NCBI GenBank assembly: GCA_000697475.1
Contig: JNEU01000922.1
Location: 1 to 64,000, forward strand
Length of the DNA stretch: 64,000 nucleotides
Direction: 5' to 3'
Source of the DNA: Lichtheimia corymbifera B2541
Taxonomy: Eukaryota; Mucoromycota; Mucoromycetes; Mucorales; Lichtheimiaceae
Shown: one piece after another, positions 10,958 to 23,577 of the stretch
Layout: each line of letters starts with the position of its first letter
Position numbering within the stretch: the stretch's first letter is position 1
The notes under the pieces: generated by a model
The model's input: only the letters and a program-made list of their open reading frames with translations
What the model was told of the DNA's origin: nothing
Databases searched by the model: none
Translations under genes and position numbers: made by a program

Positions 10958-13214
10958 CTATGATTCATCCTTGATACGCTCAAATTCCACCATCAATTCG
11001 CAGTGATCGGTATGTGGGAAGAGATCAATGGATACTGCACGTGTTGGTCGAAAGGGCAGCCCCTTAAACCGGTTTGATGTTGGACGACATAGGCTGCGAA
11101 AAAGTGGGTGATTTATTAGCATCGAGGTTGCTTCCTTTGACCGTGTATCCCTTACCTTATAAAGTTTTGCATTGCTTGATTTGCGTCGCAGCTAATGAAT
11201 ATAACCTTGCGGATCTCTGATGATTCTCGTACTGCTCGTATCACTGTGCTATGTACGCCACTCCTATTTCTCCTCATCAGTGTCCAGATCTAAACGTGCG
11301 CATGCTCATGGTTCCTACCTTGGTGGATCTAAGACGGCAACCACTTCTTCATTCTTTTCATTGGCCACCACATCAATTCTCTCCTCAACCTTGCTGGCGT
11401 GATACTGCACGTTCGTCACATCTAGTATACATCCATGTCAGCTATAATGTATGATGATGATCATTCTTTATCCTTACGATTCATTTCTGCATTCACTTGG
11501 GCATCCACAATGGCATCGGATATCATCTCAATACCAATCACGCGATCCACTGTCCTTGCCATGGTGATACCAATGGTGCCTGTACCGCAGCATAGATCCA
11601 ACAGTGTTGTCTTTTTGCTCTTGCTGATATTACACCATTCGGCACATTTTGTGTACAGCAATTCGGTCGCTGGAGTGTTGACTTGGAAAAAGGCACTGCT
11701 TGAAAGACGGAATCGACAGCCGAGTAATTCTTCGTACACATAGCCATCTCCCAAAAGGATCTCAGTGGTGCCCTTGTCCGTGATACCATTCGATTCACCA
11801 TTCCATGTTTGCAGCAGCAACGTGGTCACATTGATTTGCTCGTCTCCCTTTCGATCCTTGTAACTGCTCCAATACTCGGTCAGCCTTTTCTTCTCTCGGG
11901 CTACTTGTTCCTCGGTCATGTCGGACGTTTTCATTTGCACAAGAATCAAAACTAGGATACATGGAATGAGTGATATGCGACATAGAGAGGATCATATAAC
12001 ATACTGTCGCCTGTTCTCTGAGCTTTCACCATCAACGATCTCCAGACGCCCTTTTTTTCTGCACGATCATATACATTGTACTCGGATGATTTGACATAGT
12101 GCTAGAACCAACGAGGTAAGGGTCAACTTTTTGTGTTCTCACAAACACCCGTAAGGATATCTTTTTACCTCCATCGCTTTGGCAATGCGTTTGGATATGT
12201 CAGGTACATGTAAACAATCTTCAGGGCTGTGAACGGATGTGATGCCATGACGATAAAGTCCCAAAAGAAAACCCACAGTTGTCTCGCCGTCAGGATTCTT
12301 GCCAATGGTGAACTCGCACTTTGTCCGATAACCGCGCGTGATAGGGGATGCAATGGGATCCAGTATCTCTATAGGCAATCCTTCCCTTTTATAATACCAT
12401 ATTAACCACCATCCTACTTGTTATATATATATCCACAACACAAGTTTACTTACTGGAAAGCCCATGCAAGTTGTGCTCGGCTGGTATCATTTAGATCGGG
12501 AAGTCGGCTTATTTGACGTTTAAGCTTGGCGAGATGGCGAATACCCGACTGATGCTTTTTGGCCAGTTGTTCCTCATAAGGTATCCTTAAAAAGAAGCAT
12601 CGGGATCAGTGATAGATCCATCACACAGGGCGTGGACGTTACCTGTGGAGTGGTGTGACTTGATCAGCGAGACGTTCTGCAGGTGATCGAGTGTCATTGT
12701 CCGCTGTCGTTGATGATGATGATGCAGCATTCTCCTTGGTTGTCTTTGCTTGGAAACGTGCACGATAGACTTCTTTGTTGATGGTCGAGTATTCCGTTGT
12801 CAAGGCTCTCTTTTTAAATTCAACACCTTCCAATTTCTGCATGGCTTCTTTGGCAGGACCTTCAGCCTTATTCACACATATATTCATGATAAGAACCTTA
12901 TACACTACTTTTTGACAATAGCAGCAACTCACCTCAAATGTCAAATAGGCATATCTCCAGTTGGGTGCTTTCTTGTATCGCTCGATGCCTTGGTTACGAA
13001 AAAACTTTTTGATTGCTGCCGATTCGTGGGAGGGAAGATTGAGCACTTTGACTCGGTGCAATGTCGTTCCAGGTGCTGCTGCTGATGTTTCCTCAGTCGT
13101 TACAGCCGCCATGTGTCGAAGAGCCGTTGCTTTTAAAAGTATAAGCGATTGTAGTTGGGAAGAATGAGAGTAAAACTCACTTGCGATAGACCGTATTCGG
13201 CTCAACATTGACAT
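10958..13214 (-). CDS. TRM2: tRNA (uracil-5-)-methyltransferase with N-terminal RRM (TRMT2A/Trm2 family)
   Basis: Ten exons, read from 13214 down, give 568 residues in continuous frame. The N-terminus (about 40-115) is an RRM fold with VKVLNLP as RNP2 and WRYAYLTFE as RNP1. The middle has the family block DPIASPITRGYRTKCEFTIG. The Rossmann SAM site is LLDLCCGTGTIGITMA, followed by VIGIEMISDAIVDA. A VVAVLDPP motif and VIFISCDAN follow, and the end is the typical RAVSIDLFPHTDHCELM. The family makes ribothymidine at tRNA position 54. The RRM-plus-TrmA layout is that of animal TRMT2A rather than budding-yeast Trm2. The first intron (about 13130-13180) is 51 nt and in frame: spliced, the protein starts with a basic, acid-free leader (MSMLSRIRSIATTALRH), possibly mitochondrial. 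The gene is convergent with the RasGEF, 100 bp between stops. Confidence 0.9.
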
Positions 13215-13232
13215 GAAGGGAAGAAATCTCAC

Positions 13233-13459
13233 ATGACTGACAGGTCGGCATTCTTTATACGCTCAAAATGGAAATCTTCTACACAGGTACGAGAAACGCA
13301 TATATTACATACAGTGATGCTAATTTCTCCTGCATCGAATAGGTTTGTCTCATTGAAGAAAATGGTGGCGATGACAAAGAGATCTTGCAGTTACTGGGAA
13401 TAATCAAACATCACAATGACGACGCCCACAACAAAGAAATTAGGATAGCCTATTCATAG
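13233..13459 (+). CDS. Possible 56-residue spliced small protein
   Basis: An ATG at 13233 opens an 18-codon exon (13233-13286) that splices through a GT-AG intron (13287-13342, GTACGA...GAATAG) into a 39-codon exon ending at TAG. The product starts MTDRSAFFIRSKWKSSTQ and continues with EENGGDDKEILQLLGIIKHH. The intron signals and the phase-0 match argue for a real gene. Against it, its ATG lies only 18 bp from the divergent tRNA-methyltransferase ATG, leaving almost no promoter. It could be a spurious frame or a transcript starting inside that gene. No domain is recognised. Confidence 0.3.
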
Positions 13460-13705
13460 AGCAGCCTCTTAATCCACATAAACATGGTCATTTAGCATTA
13501 TAAGCAATCAAAGAGAGATATGTGCGATATAAACTGATGGCGGGCATGTGATCATTAAGGATGATAAGAGAATCAACAAGCAAGCATTATTACAATGTCA
13601 AATGTACAATTTCATTTTTCTTTTTGCAGTATTGGAATACAAACGAGCAATAATGTGGTATTTGAAGAAGGGGAGGAGATTGTCAACAAGGATTATGATA
13701 TAAAA

Positions 13706-15449
13706 TTACAGTTGAGTACGCAAGATCTTGACCACCTTGACTTGAGTGTATTCTTGAAGAGCATACTTGCCCAATTCCTTGCCGAAACCAGATTGCTTGT
13801 AACCACCGAAGGGAGTGCTTTGATCAAAGACATCAAAGCAGTTGACCCAGACAGTACCAGCCTTGAGCTCATTGGACACCTTGATAGCTGTATCGAGATT
13901 CTGGGTGTAAACACCACCAGCAAGGCCGTAATCAGAGTCGTTGGCAATTTCAAGAGCCTCGTCAACGGTCTTGAACTTGATAATCACAACAACTGGGCCG
14001 AAGATTTCTTCTTGACATATGATCATGTCGTTCTTGCAGTCGGTAAAGATGGTTGGTTGGATATAGTAGCCCTTATCACCATGACGCTTTCCACCATAAT
14101 AAAGAGTAGCACCTTCCTTTTGACCAATCTCAATGTAGTTCATGATCTTATCAAACTGGGCCTTGTTGATTTGGGGACCTTGGAAGGTATTCTCTGCAAA
14201 GGGATCGCCAACCTTGATATCCTTGGTGTGCTTCAAGAACAATTCAAGGAACTTGTCATGCACCTTTTCATCCACAAGGATACGGGAACCAGCATTGCAG
14301 CTCTGGCCATGGTTGTTGAAGATACCACCGTGAGCTTGGATAGCAGCGTTCTCAAGATCAGCATCAGCGCACACGATTTGAGCAGATTTGCCACCGAGTT
14401 CGAGTTGCAATTTCTTGAGGTTGCTGTGCGACGAGGATTCCATAATCTTGCGGCCAGTCAAAGTAGATCCAGTGAAGGCCATCTTACCAACAAGCTTGTG
14501 ATTGGCCAAAGCAGCACCAGCTGTATGACCATAGCCAGTAATGATATTGACGACACCCTATTAAACCTTGATCATCAGTATCCTGCCCTGATAGATTGCC
14601 TTTGCTTTTATCACTTACAGCAGGGAAGCCAGCTTCCTTGACGAGGTCAGCAAACTTGTATGCAGAAAGAGGGGTGATCTCGGATGTCTTCATAACAACT
14701 AGAATAGATCCCACGTCAATCATTCGTCATCCTACACACCTACACACAAATCCCTACTTACTGCAGTTGCCAGCAGCAAGAGCAGGAGCGAATTTCCATG
14801 CACCCATCATGATAGGATAGTTCTATAAAAGCCCTTGTTTAGTCTTTTGATGATGATCCACGTACAACTTCCTTCTCCTTACCCAGGGAATAACAGCACC
14901 AACGACACCAAGAGGTTCATGACGAGTATAGCACCACTTGTCAAAGGTAGTATCGATGGTCTTGCCGTGGATCTTGTCAGCCCAACCAGCAAAGTAGCGA
15001 TAGCAAGCAATCGAATCGGTGATATCACAATCACGTGCAACAGTGAATGCTTTACCATTATCAAGAGCATCCAATGCAGCAAGCTCGTCCTTGTCACGTT
15101 CCATCAAGTCGGCAAGCTTGTTGATCAAGAGAGCACGCTCAGCAGGAGCCACCTTGCGCCAGGTCTCGTTAAAGCACTTGTCGGCAGATTTCACAGCAGC
15201 ATCGACGTCTTGCTCATCAGCTGAATGGACCGCACAAATGACTTCCTCGGTGGCAGGATTGATGGTTTCAATGAGGGGACCATGACCGGGGACAAACTCG
15301 TTGTTAATAAAGAGATAGGTGTGGACTACAAAGGACGATCGGTGTTAAATAAAATGGATGCTTTTACTTTTTATGTTGCCTCTCCTCTATTTACCTTTGA
15401 GTTCCTTGCCAGTGGTGAGACGAATGGTCTGGATATCTTGAGAAGCCAT
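13706..15449 (-). CDS. NAD(P)-dependent aldehyde dehydrogenase
   Basis: Five exons (15395-15449, 14883-15325, 14762-14822, 14619-14698, 13706-14557) give 496 residues, the normal family length. The cofactor-binding and catalytic features are intact: AFTGSTLTGRKIM around the nicotinamide loop, LELGGKSAQIV with the general-base glutamate, and NHGQSCNAGSR with the nucleophilic cysteine. EEIFGPVVVI and the C-terminal FGGYKQSGFGKELG follow. It oxidises aldehydes to carboxylic acids; the class resembles cytosolic/mitochondrial ALDH1/2. There is no obvious mitochondrial presequence (start MASQDIQTIRL), so cytosol is likelier. A long open frame on the opposite strand (13595-14641) is a shadow of this gene's codon usage. 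Confidence 0.95.
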
Positions 15450-18204
15450 TTTAAAAGAAAATATGGGTAGTAAAAGAAGAAAGAAGAAGAGGACATCTTC
15501 ACATAAACCTTGTTTCTTTATATGGTGCATGAATCCGACACCGAAGAATGGGTGGGAATTAGAGAGGTTGTTACAAATGGGCCAGTTACACAGAGCTTTT
15601 TTCACTCGATACCTTCACATACCATGCACACTTTACCTTTTGTAAATGGATGGGTGGGGTAAACGTATATGCTGAATGGGATGGGACACACACACACACA
15701 CACACATCGATCACATGTTATTCGTCGACTCATTGACACGTATACGTATACAAGTTTAGACTGCGCGAATACACGACTTTGGATCTCGCATCTGGTGTCG
15801 TGCTCAAGCAGAGATATGACATGCTGAGGTTATCCAATCGCCGACAATAATGCTGACATTGCCGAGATCTTCTTGTTCTACCCCCAACCGCTTATCTTGC
15901 TTCTATAATGAAAGCATCATACAGGCGCTATTTTGATTTATAGCATTATACACTAGCGCGCTTTTCATTGTTCCACACAACCCATTCACCGCTTACAAGA
16001 TCATCATCACTTGAGATTGTAACACACGTTTGCATAATATTGTGCCATCCTTTCAGCCATCCAATGACCCGTTTCTCACACCAACCACTGCACTTTGCTG
16101 TCATCATACATGCAGATTTGATTATCCATTTCTTCGTTTTCTTTTTAATCAAGGTGTCTGAAGTCGGGCGACGTGACCTCCATGCCCATTTTTTGCTTTA
16201 AAGTTTATCATATTGTTGCATCCCTTGGGAGTCATGTCAGTAAACCTGGATACCTGGATCGGGACAGGATGAATGGGTGTATCAGCGAAGGTGTTAAGGT
16301 AATACATACCGGATCGCTCTTGAATGATGAAATGTGCTCATCCTTTACATATATGAATAATATAGGAGCGATATAAAAGTTGATGCCTCGACCAGCAATA
16401 CCCATTGATTTTAAATTACCAACCTAAATCTTCGCCTGACGGACTAACAAAAGCGTTCGTTTCTGAACGCAATAGCGCCCTGTCATGCTCAGAAATCAAA
16501 GTTGATTCCAATCTAAGCTCCAAGGACGGATTAAAGTCATCAAAAAGATAATACATTTACTGCACTGCAGCCGCTAGTAAGTGGTGTTTTGGAATTGACA
16601 GGGTTTTCCATGCAGAAGCTGCAGTGTGCGCGGTTGGAGGGCGTTTAGTTGATTTATGCATGTACAAATATTTTTTGATAGGCAGCACCCTGCGACTGGC
16701 TGTGGAATGATCGCCGGTTCAGTTGTTTTTTTTTTCTTTTTGCTGTTCTCACAAATCACCCCTTGCAGCATTGATTGTGGAGATGATCCGTATCCATAAA
16801 AAACAACAAAGAATGTCGTTGTTAGAGGCAATTACAAGTGTCTTTGTGTCTTCGCATGTGCACTTAATATATTTGATTGTAAAATGTCTGTGCATAAAGT
16901 GGCCCTAACAAAGGTCATTGTTCTCTTTTCCGCAATTATCCCTCGCTGAACACGAAATCACCAGTACCGTCATTGTGCTTAGGGGTATTGGATCAATATT
17001 TGACTAATGCACACAAACACCGTCATTAAAGAGCGCTTCAGCACACGCAGCTACAACGTTGGCTTTTGTTTTCTCCTATTCATCCCAGCCCCTGCTGCTG
17101 CTTCTGCTGCTCATTCATCATCCTCTCCCCTGGTAAGCTTACCCCTGACCCTGCTACTACAAGGAGTGGTGCACACACGCGCACACTCACGCACGCTCTT
17201 TTAACGTGCTCATGTTTCTCGATCGTATAGCATCAGCAACTACCAAAATGTCACTTGTCACCAACGCTTGCAGCTTGCGAGTAGTACAAGACTAAATAAA
17301 TCGTCATAAACTACCCTCTCTGCTGCCAACTTGATGTCAAAACAAGCTTTACCTGTCATCGCTGCTTTTTACTACTCTCGCTCTCCTAAACGTAATATGC
17401 TTTTATCCCCTTGTCCTTTTCTGACACGTCCAAAGGTGGATCGACTTTTTACTATCTATGAACGTATATCGAGATTTCAATATTGTCGTGATCCAAAACC
17501 AAATAAAGAGGATCTTCCTCATCAGCAAATTATCATGCGGTGTGGGTAAAAAGTCAACCATCACACGCATGCATATTGATACACAGACCCAGTACAGTGC
17601 ACATTAAAGAGTTGTAATCACAATCATCTTTACAACTTAAGGATTGGAGTCTTTGTATCATCTTATCAGACCACATTATCATGTGTACAACCGAGCCTGC
17701 ATGGTGTAACATGGACATGGTGTAATGCAAAAAGTGATACGCGAAAAAGAAGAGAGAGAGAGAGCGTAACCGATCATGGATGAGTGATGGATGCGTACAT
17801 GTCAATGTGGTGTACACCTTGCAAAGAATCCCTAGATGTAGCATTATGTTCGGGCTCTCACACAAAAAATAGTTTCTGCTGCTGCTGGCTTGGATGGCGA
17901 TGGCCCCTACTCTCTCTCACACACATACACATTTACTCTTTGCTTCTCCTACTAACATCCCCTCTTTGCAAAAACCGGATGTATAAAATGAGCATCATCT
18001 TTGGGCCAATCTTACCCCGTTCCTTTCTTTTTACTCTGCTCTCTCTCTCTCTCTCTCGCTTGATTTCTTCTTTTCTTCCCCCGCATCTTCCCCCTCTCCT
18101 TTTTTCACACACCACACATACATATCACATATATCACGCGCACGCACTTTAGCACTCTCCCTTCATCCCTTTTGTCTTTTTTTTTTTTTCACACACAATT
18201 CATA
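15450..18204. other. Intergenic, 2.7 kb, no supported gene
   Basis: A (CA)n tract lies near 15,687-15,705 and a CT-rich promoter-type tract at about 18,000-18,190 before the next gene, including (CT)n near 18,040-18,057 and a T run at 18,178-18,189. A 72-codon open frame at 17331-17549 has ordinary composition but no recognisable domain or splice context, and I do not call it. Confidence 0.5.
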
Positions 18205-20318
18205 ATGGCATCTACTGTAAAATCATCCAGTCAAAAGTTTTGGCATTTGAAAAAGATTGCTCGTAAATCATCCAATCCAGCAACAGCTCATCCACCACCA
18301 CCACGCTCTACTACCCAGCAGCAACAACAACAGCATCGTCATCGTTCACTACCTAATGATAATACCTCACGACGTTCATCCAGCCCTGTTGGTAAGCATC
18401 GTTGTGTTTATAAAACCCCCCTCATGACCAGTAATGGATAACCCACACGCTTTCAGAAGTATTAGATTCCAAGGCAAAAAACAAGCAGCCTGCAGGGAGG
18501 TATGTATGTGTTTCTATTATTCCTCATCACCATGGTATTAGGTATACTCAACAATACGATTACTCAGTTCGCTGTTGTCAAATCGGCGGTTGTCATCGGT
18601 CAGTGTACCACCTGACGATGTTGGAGAAGATAATAATGAAAGAAGCAATAATACCGAAAAGCAGCAGCAGCATGTAGCGACGACAACAACAACAACAGCA
18701 ACCTTAACCAAAACGACGACTCAGCCATCTGTTGCTGGATCGGGCAATGTTGCTCAAAATCTGCAGCCGATGAATAACAACGCAGCAAAACCACGCAGGG
18801 GTCGCATGTCTGAAGATAGCGGCACCAGCACAGCAGCAGCTAGCACCACCACAACCCGCCGTTCACCACCCACAGCATCACGACCTGCCAGACCCCGATC
18901 CATGGTAGTACGTCCTGCCATGTCACTTGACAATTTACAATCCAACATGGATGATTTACAACAGCCACGCGTGGCATCATTGCCCACAAGTCCTCGTTCA
19001 TCTGCCTTACGTACATCCAAATTACCAGCCTCGCCACCATTACCAGCCTCTTTTAAACAGCAACAACAACAACAGCCTGCACCAAAGTCATCACAGAATG
19101 ATATTGATGAGCATCGGAATGATGACTATGAAGCAAAAATTCAGTATTGGATGATGCAAGTGGAAAAAGAAAGAGCTGTTGTCAGTGCCCTACAACGACA
19201 AAAAGAAGGTAACTTTGGAGTGGGGGATGATGGATGATAGTTCATGGCTAAATCTTTATCCCACATAAATAGCTTGTAACAAGGATATTGAATTCTTAAG
19301 CCAGACGGTGGATGAGATTACCCATGAAAAGGACATGTGGAAAGAAAAGTTTGAATCTGAAAGGGTAAGCTTGTACAGCATTAGAGAATATGGGTGATAT
19401 AAACAATGCATGTAGATCAACAATGAGCGATTACAAGACGATTTATCATCCACGACGGACCAATTGAATGAAGCACGAGAACAAGTACAGTGAGTCAATG
19501 AACCCATTAATAGGTGTCATTATTCACCTAGGGGTCATGTAGACAATTATTTGATGATAATCAACAGCTCCAAAGCACCATGGAAGAACAACGCCAACAA
19601 TTTGATGAGCAGCTACTACGACAAAAGGAAGAAATGGCATCATCAACAACGCATCATCGTAGCCACGATAGCAATAGCACGTTGCAACAGCAATTACGAC
19701 ATAGCCAAGATCAAGTGCGTATGTTGAAGGCTACCATGGAACAATTTTTGCGAATGGGTATCTTTAGTGAAGATGTCTCCGTGTACAAAGATATTGCGGC
19801 AAGGTATAGCACCACACTCAAAGCGAGGTATGTACTACATACAACGCATGGACCATTTATTCATTCATGCATCATACATAGTCCTATTGAATGTCTTGCC
19901 GAGCAACATGAACAACAACAAAAGCAACAGCGTATAGAAACACCACCCTCTCCACCCATGACAGCACCTCATCATCATCACCATCATCACCATAATCATC
20001 ATCATTCACACCAGCATGAACAACAACAGCATGATAACATTCAATCACCAGCTGATTTGGACATTGTATTACGTAAACTGCTTCGAGAAAAAGATATTGT
20101 AGGTTGCCATGACGACGACGGGATGACCGACCCTCCGCCTATAACTAATAATGTTCACCCTCTTTCAGCTCCTCGTTGAATATAGCAAGATCCCATTGAG
20201 CGGCGTGAGTGCACTTGCTCGACGACGACGAGAAGAATTGGAAGCCCAATTGGACCAAATCGATTCCAAAGTAAACAAGCTCAAGCTTACGTATCGTGCA
20301 TACATTAAAAAGTACTAG
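18205..20318 (+). CDS. Coiled-coil protein of unknown function
   Basis: Eight exons (18205-18391, 18457-18499, 18568-19208, 19273-19364, 19416-19489, 19543-19827, 19882-20098, 20169-20318) keep frame and give 562 residues. Residues 1 to about 270 are Ser/Thr/Gln/Pro-rich and disordered, with many RRSS/RRLS-type phosphorylation-like sites. About 275-430 is a coiled coil (KIQYWMMQVEKERAVVSALQ, then LQDDLSSTTDQLNEAREQVQ). A Gln/His-rich linker follows. The conserved-looking C-terminal 70 residues read LRKLLREKDILLVEYSKIP, then ARRRREELEAQLDQIDSKV and end AYIKKY. That tail resembles C-terminal helical modules of cytoskeletal or centrosome-type coiled-coil proteins, but I cannot name the family. 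Short introns interrupt the coiled coil. Confidence 0.8.
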
Positions 20319-20582
20319 CATGGAAAAAAAATGATATATTTATAAAAAAGAGGTGAACAGCCTTCATCCTAGGATGATGGGACGTTCCTAGTGTTCTGTA
20401 TTATCTGTTTTTTATGTGGGTGTTCACTAAGAAAGAGAGGGAGAGACGCACACAGAAGAAAGGGGAGAAAACACAAGAGATATGTAATTGACAAATAACA
20501 AAGAAGATATAATAAAAAAGAGAGAGACAAGGAAAAGAATATGTATATATATATAAAGGAACCCCCCTTCTCTTTCAAGGCG

Positions 20583-21897
20583 TCAGGAGTAATTGTACCA
20601 TGGAGAATGCACGAGAATATTTCCTTGATAGAACAAGCTTGCATCACTCTTTGTACCGAGAGGACCAAAATACGAATATTCACCATGATGATGTAATGCA
20701 TGCGCATCCTTTCTCCATTCAATTCCAGGTTGACATGTCCAAGTATACAGCCATGATAAGAAATGTTGTTTTTCTCGCTCATCGACCCACAAGTGTCCTG
20801 GTGGTGTTGTTGAAGTGGTAGGTGGTGTGGGTGGTGGTGGATCGGATAGTGTTTGTTGAGCCGTATCATGTTGCATACCGCCACTGCTACTGCTGCTGCT
20901 ACTGGTACTTGTACTTGTACTTGTACCACTATCACTGGAGACACGTTTGGTACTGGTAGTAGCATGGGTGGAAGTCGAGATTTTGACAATGGCAGGATGA
21001 TCCTTTTTCACAAACGGTGCTCTATGGGTGTTGGTGGTGGTAGCACGTATATGGGTGGAGCTGCTTTTGGATGTACGATGATGAGGATGCGGTTGAGAAT
21101 GTTGTTGTTGTTGTTGTTGATGAGGATGAGGATGACTGCTGCGATGATGATGGTGATGAGATGAGGATGAAGAAGAGGAGGGGGATGGACTCGCAGAGGA
21201 TAACCGATTGCCAATCTTTCTTGTTGCTGTGCGTTGCTTGGGCACCAATGCCTTGAGCCTTTCAAATTCAATATCTTCAAGAGAAGGACCCGTATCCAAC
21301 TGACTAACTTGATCGATTCGTGTGGGTGATAATACTTTTTCCTTGATCAAATGCGGATTACTCCATGCTGATCGTCCTTCGTTGCGTTTGTTGATTGTAT
21401 CATCCGAGGTAAGTGTAGGGAATTCACTGGCATCAGGCTTATCATTATTCTGCTGCTCCTCCTCCTCCTCGTCCCAAGATGATGGATAAGGCGATGAATT
21501 GGATGAACGTAATGGCGATACTAGTAATACATATTAGGATGTTATCTACAATATAAAATGAGGATATGGTATCACCTGTGGGTCGAGTGTAATCTGATTT
21601 ACGAGACGAAAATGACATGTGTGGTGCATTGTTGCCTATAAAAGAAGAACGAGTTGGTGGACGAATTATAGGATCATGTGGGATGATAATAATAATACCT
21701 CCAGAAAATGAAGTAAAGGCGAGTTGGTCATTGTTTGGTGGTTTCTTTCCATTACGTAGCATCCAACTAGGTGCAAAGACATAGGAAGATGGTCCTGACA
21801 AGCGATGATGTTGATGGTGGTGGCGACCAGATGATGATGACCTGGCTGTCTCGTGATAGTCTGCGGTCGACCGCAGGGTCGTACCACCAGCAGGCAT
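20583..21897 (-). CDS. Low-complexity protein, unknown function
   Basis: Three exons (21699-21897, 21576-21635, 20583-21520) give 398 residues. The N-terminus (MPAGGTTLRSTADYHETARS) is followed by FAPSWMLRNGKKPPNNDQ and an acidic DEEEEEQQNNDK segment. A motif ASEFPTL precedes RSAWSNPHLIKEKVLSPTR. The middle is Ser/His/Gln/Thr tracts encoded by CAT/CAC/CAA/TCA runs. The last 75 residues regain ordinary composition with several aromatic residues (LWVDEREKQHFLSWLYTW, then YFGPLGTKSDASLFYQG). No catalytic motif is recognised. The EFPTL-type motif occurs in RNA-binding or translation-associated proteins, which is only a hint. It is convergent with the coiled-coil gene, 264 bp apart, and divergent from PAM17. 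Confidence 0.7.
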
Positions 21898-22440
21898 TGT
21901 AAATGTGTATCGTGCTCGCTTTCTTTAAGGGGTGGTGGTGAAAGGTAGTTGGATATGTACTTTTTGTTGGTAGTTGCCTTTCACTGAGAATAGACCGTGT
22001 TGTCGTTGTTGCTGTTAATCGTTATATAAAAAGGGTTGTTTGAGAGATTGTCACAAAGAAAGAGAGAAAAAGAGAAGGTGCGATTGGTAAAATAAAAGAG
22101 TGAAGTATTCAAGCAGAGAGCTGCCAATGACAGCCGACATACAACGAGTGACCCTCCAATGTCAGAATGAGAGTTATGTAACGAAGGTGGTATTCATAAA
22201 AGTGGTGTTATATCTTCTCCTCTGTTGTGAGCGTGTGCAGCGGTTATGAAGGGTGGTGGTGTATATATGTGTGTGTGAGAGTATGTATGTGTGGGTGAAG
22301 TGGTGCAACAGGTCTATTGGAGAAAGAAAGCTAACCAACTACCCTGCGCTGAATCCCGACAGGTTAAACTACTTTTGCCCTGTTTCTCAGCTCGCTCTTT
22401 CTTTTTTTGTTGTTCCTTTTTTTCTACACCACTGTCAAAC
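21898..22440. promoter_or_regulatory. Shared divergent promoter region
   Basis: 543 bp between the start codons of the low-complexity protein (-) and PAM17 (+). Pyrimidine-rich stretches (TTTTTTTGTTGTTCC at about 22,404-22,418) sit just upstream of the PAM17 ATG. No specific factor site is identifiable. Confidence 0.4.
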
Positions 22441-23126
22441 ATGTCACTCGCCTCGCTACCATTCCGTCGTCTAGTAACTGCCACCAACCAATCCACCAAG
22501 ATCGCTGGTGCTCGATTCACTAGCACCACTGCCGAATCCTCAGAAACCGAAAAGACACAACAACAAGAAGAAACAACTACCGCGATCCCTTCATGGAACG
22601 ATTACTTTAACCTTCGCAAAAAGCGTCGCATGTATGAAATGGTGGCCTGCGTTCCTAGTGCCATTGCACCCACCATTGGTTCTATTGCATACTTTTCCCA
22701 GTTGGAAATTGATCCATTTACGACGTTCTTTGGCATGGATCCCGTGATGGCATCTGCCTTGGCTACTGTGGGTGCTGTAAGTATATTTTAGCTATCATCA
22801 TCATCCATTGGGACATGTATATTAACTCTATTCCCTATTAGGGTGTGGGTGGTTTCATGGTGGGTCCCATCATTGGCAACGGCCTCTTCAAGGCAATGAA
22901 TGGAAAGATTGCTCCCGCTATGGATGCTCGTGACAAGGCTTTCTTTGAACGTATCAAGGCCAACCGCGCTGATGCACGTCTCAACTCTATTCGTAACCCG
23001 GTACCCGATTATTATGGTGAAAAGATCCAATCCGTCGCTGATTATCGATCCTGGTTGAGAAAACAACGTGAACATTACAGAAAGGGTGTGTTTGGTGGCA
23101 AGTCGGATGGCCTCGAAGACGATTAA
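22441..23126 (+). CDS. PAM17: Mitochondrial import-motor subunit Pam17
   Basis: Two exons (22441-22776 and 22842-23126) give 206 residues. The N-terminus is a typical basic presequence (MSLASLPFRRLVTATNQ, then TKIAGARFTS). The mature part starts near WNDYFNLRKKRRMYEM. It has two hydrophobic segments (VACVPSAIAPTIGSIAYF and VGGFMVGPIIGNGLF). It ends with the diagnostic block RDKAFFERIKANRAD...NPVPDYYGEKI and DYRSWLRKQREHYRK. Pam17 is an inner-membrane protein that organises the PAM motor (with mtHsp70 and Tim44) on the TIM23 translocase. The length fits the family. Confidence 0.93.
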
Positions 23127-23577
23127 GGGCATAGACAACAACTACAACAACAACTTGTATTTAGAATCCTTCCTATAGATTGTATACACACACCACCAAT
23201 ATAGAAAACTCCATCCTTTCGTTTACCCCTCTCCTTTATAAACTTTTCCGCCTTTAAAAGCTATCGACGTATTCTTGCTACATTATTGCATGCACCCTTC
23301 GGTTTATTGGTCAATTTAAGCGTATATTGTCTATGTCAAATTACTGCTAAACCATGCATATATCACACCAACTATGCGAATTCGACAACAGTGATCTGCC
23401 ACTGAACATCGAGGAGCCGTCTCTATAGCCTTTGTCTAGGGGTCAGCAATGCTCACCAACAAGACACGGACTTGTTCGTACCGCAGCTCTCATCAATTAA
23501 CGCGCATCTTGTGTTACCTAGCAACGGTGATCTTAAATCGCCTGAGCGGGCATGCGCTGCTGCTTTGTTGGGGAACA
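23127..23577. other. Intergenic
   Basis: 450 bp holding the PAM17 3' end and the upstream region of the next gene. No RNA gene or frame is supported. Confidence 0.4.

Noticed and set aside
13595..14641. 348-codon open frame antisense to the aldehyde dehydrogenase
   Set aside because: It lies opposite the catalytic exons of an unmistakable ALDH. Its protein has no start context or domain and follows the codon-bias shadow of the real gene.
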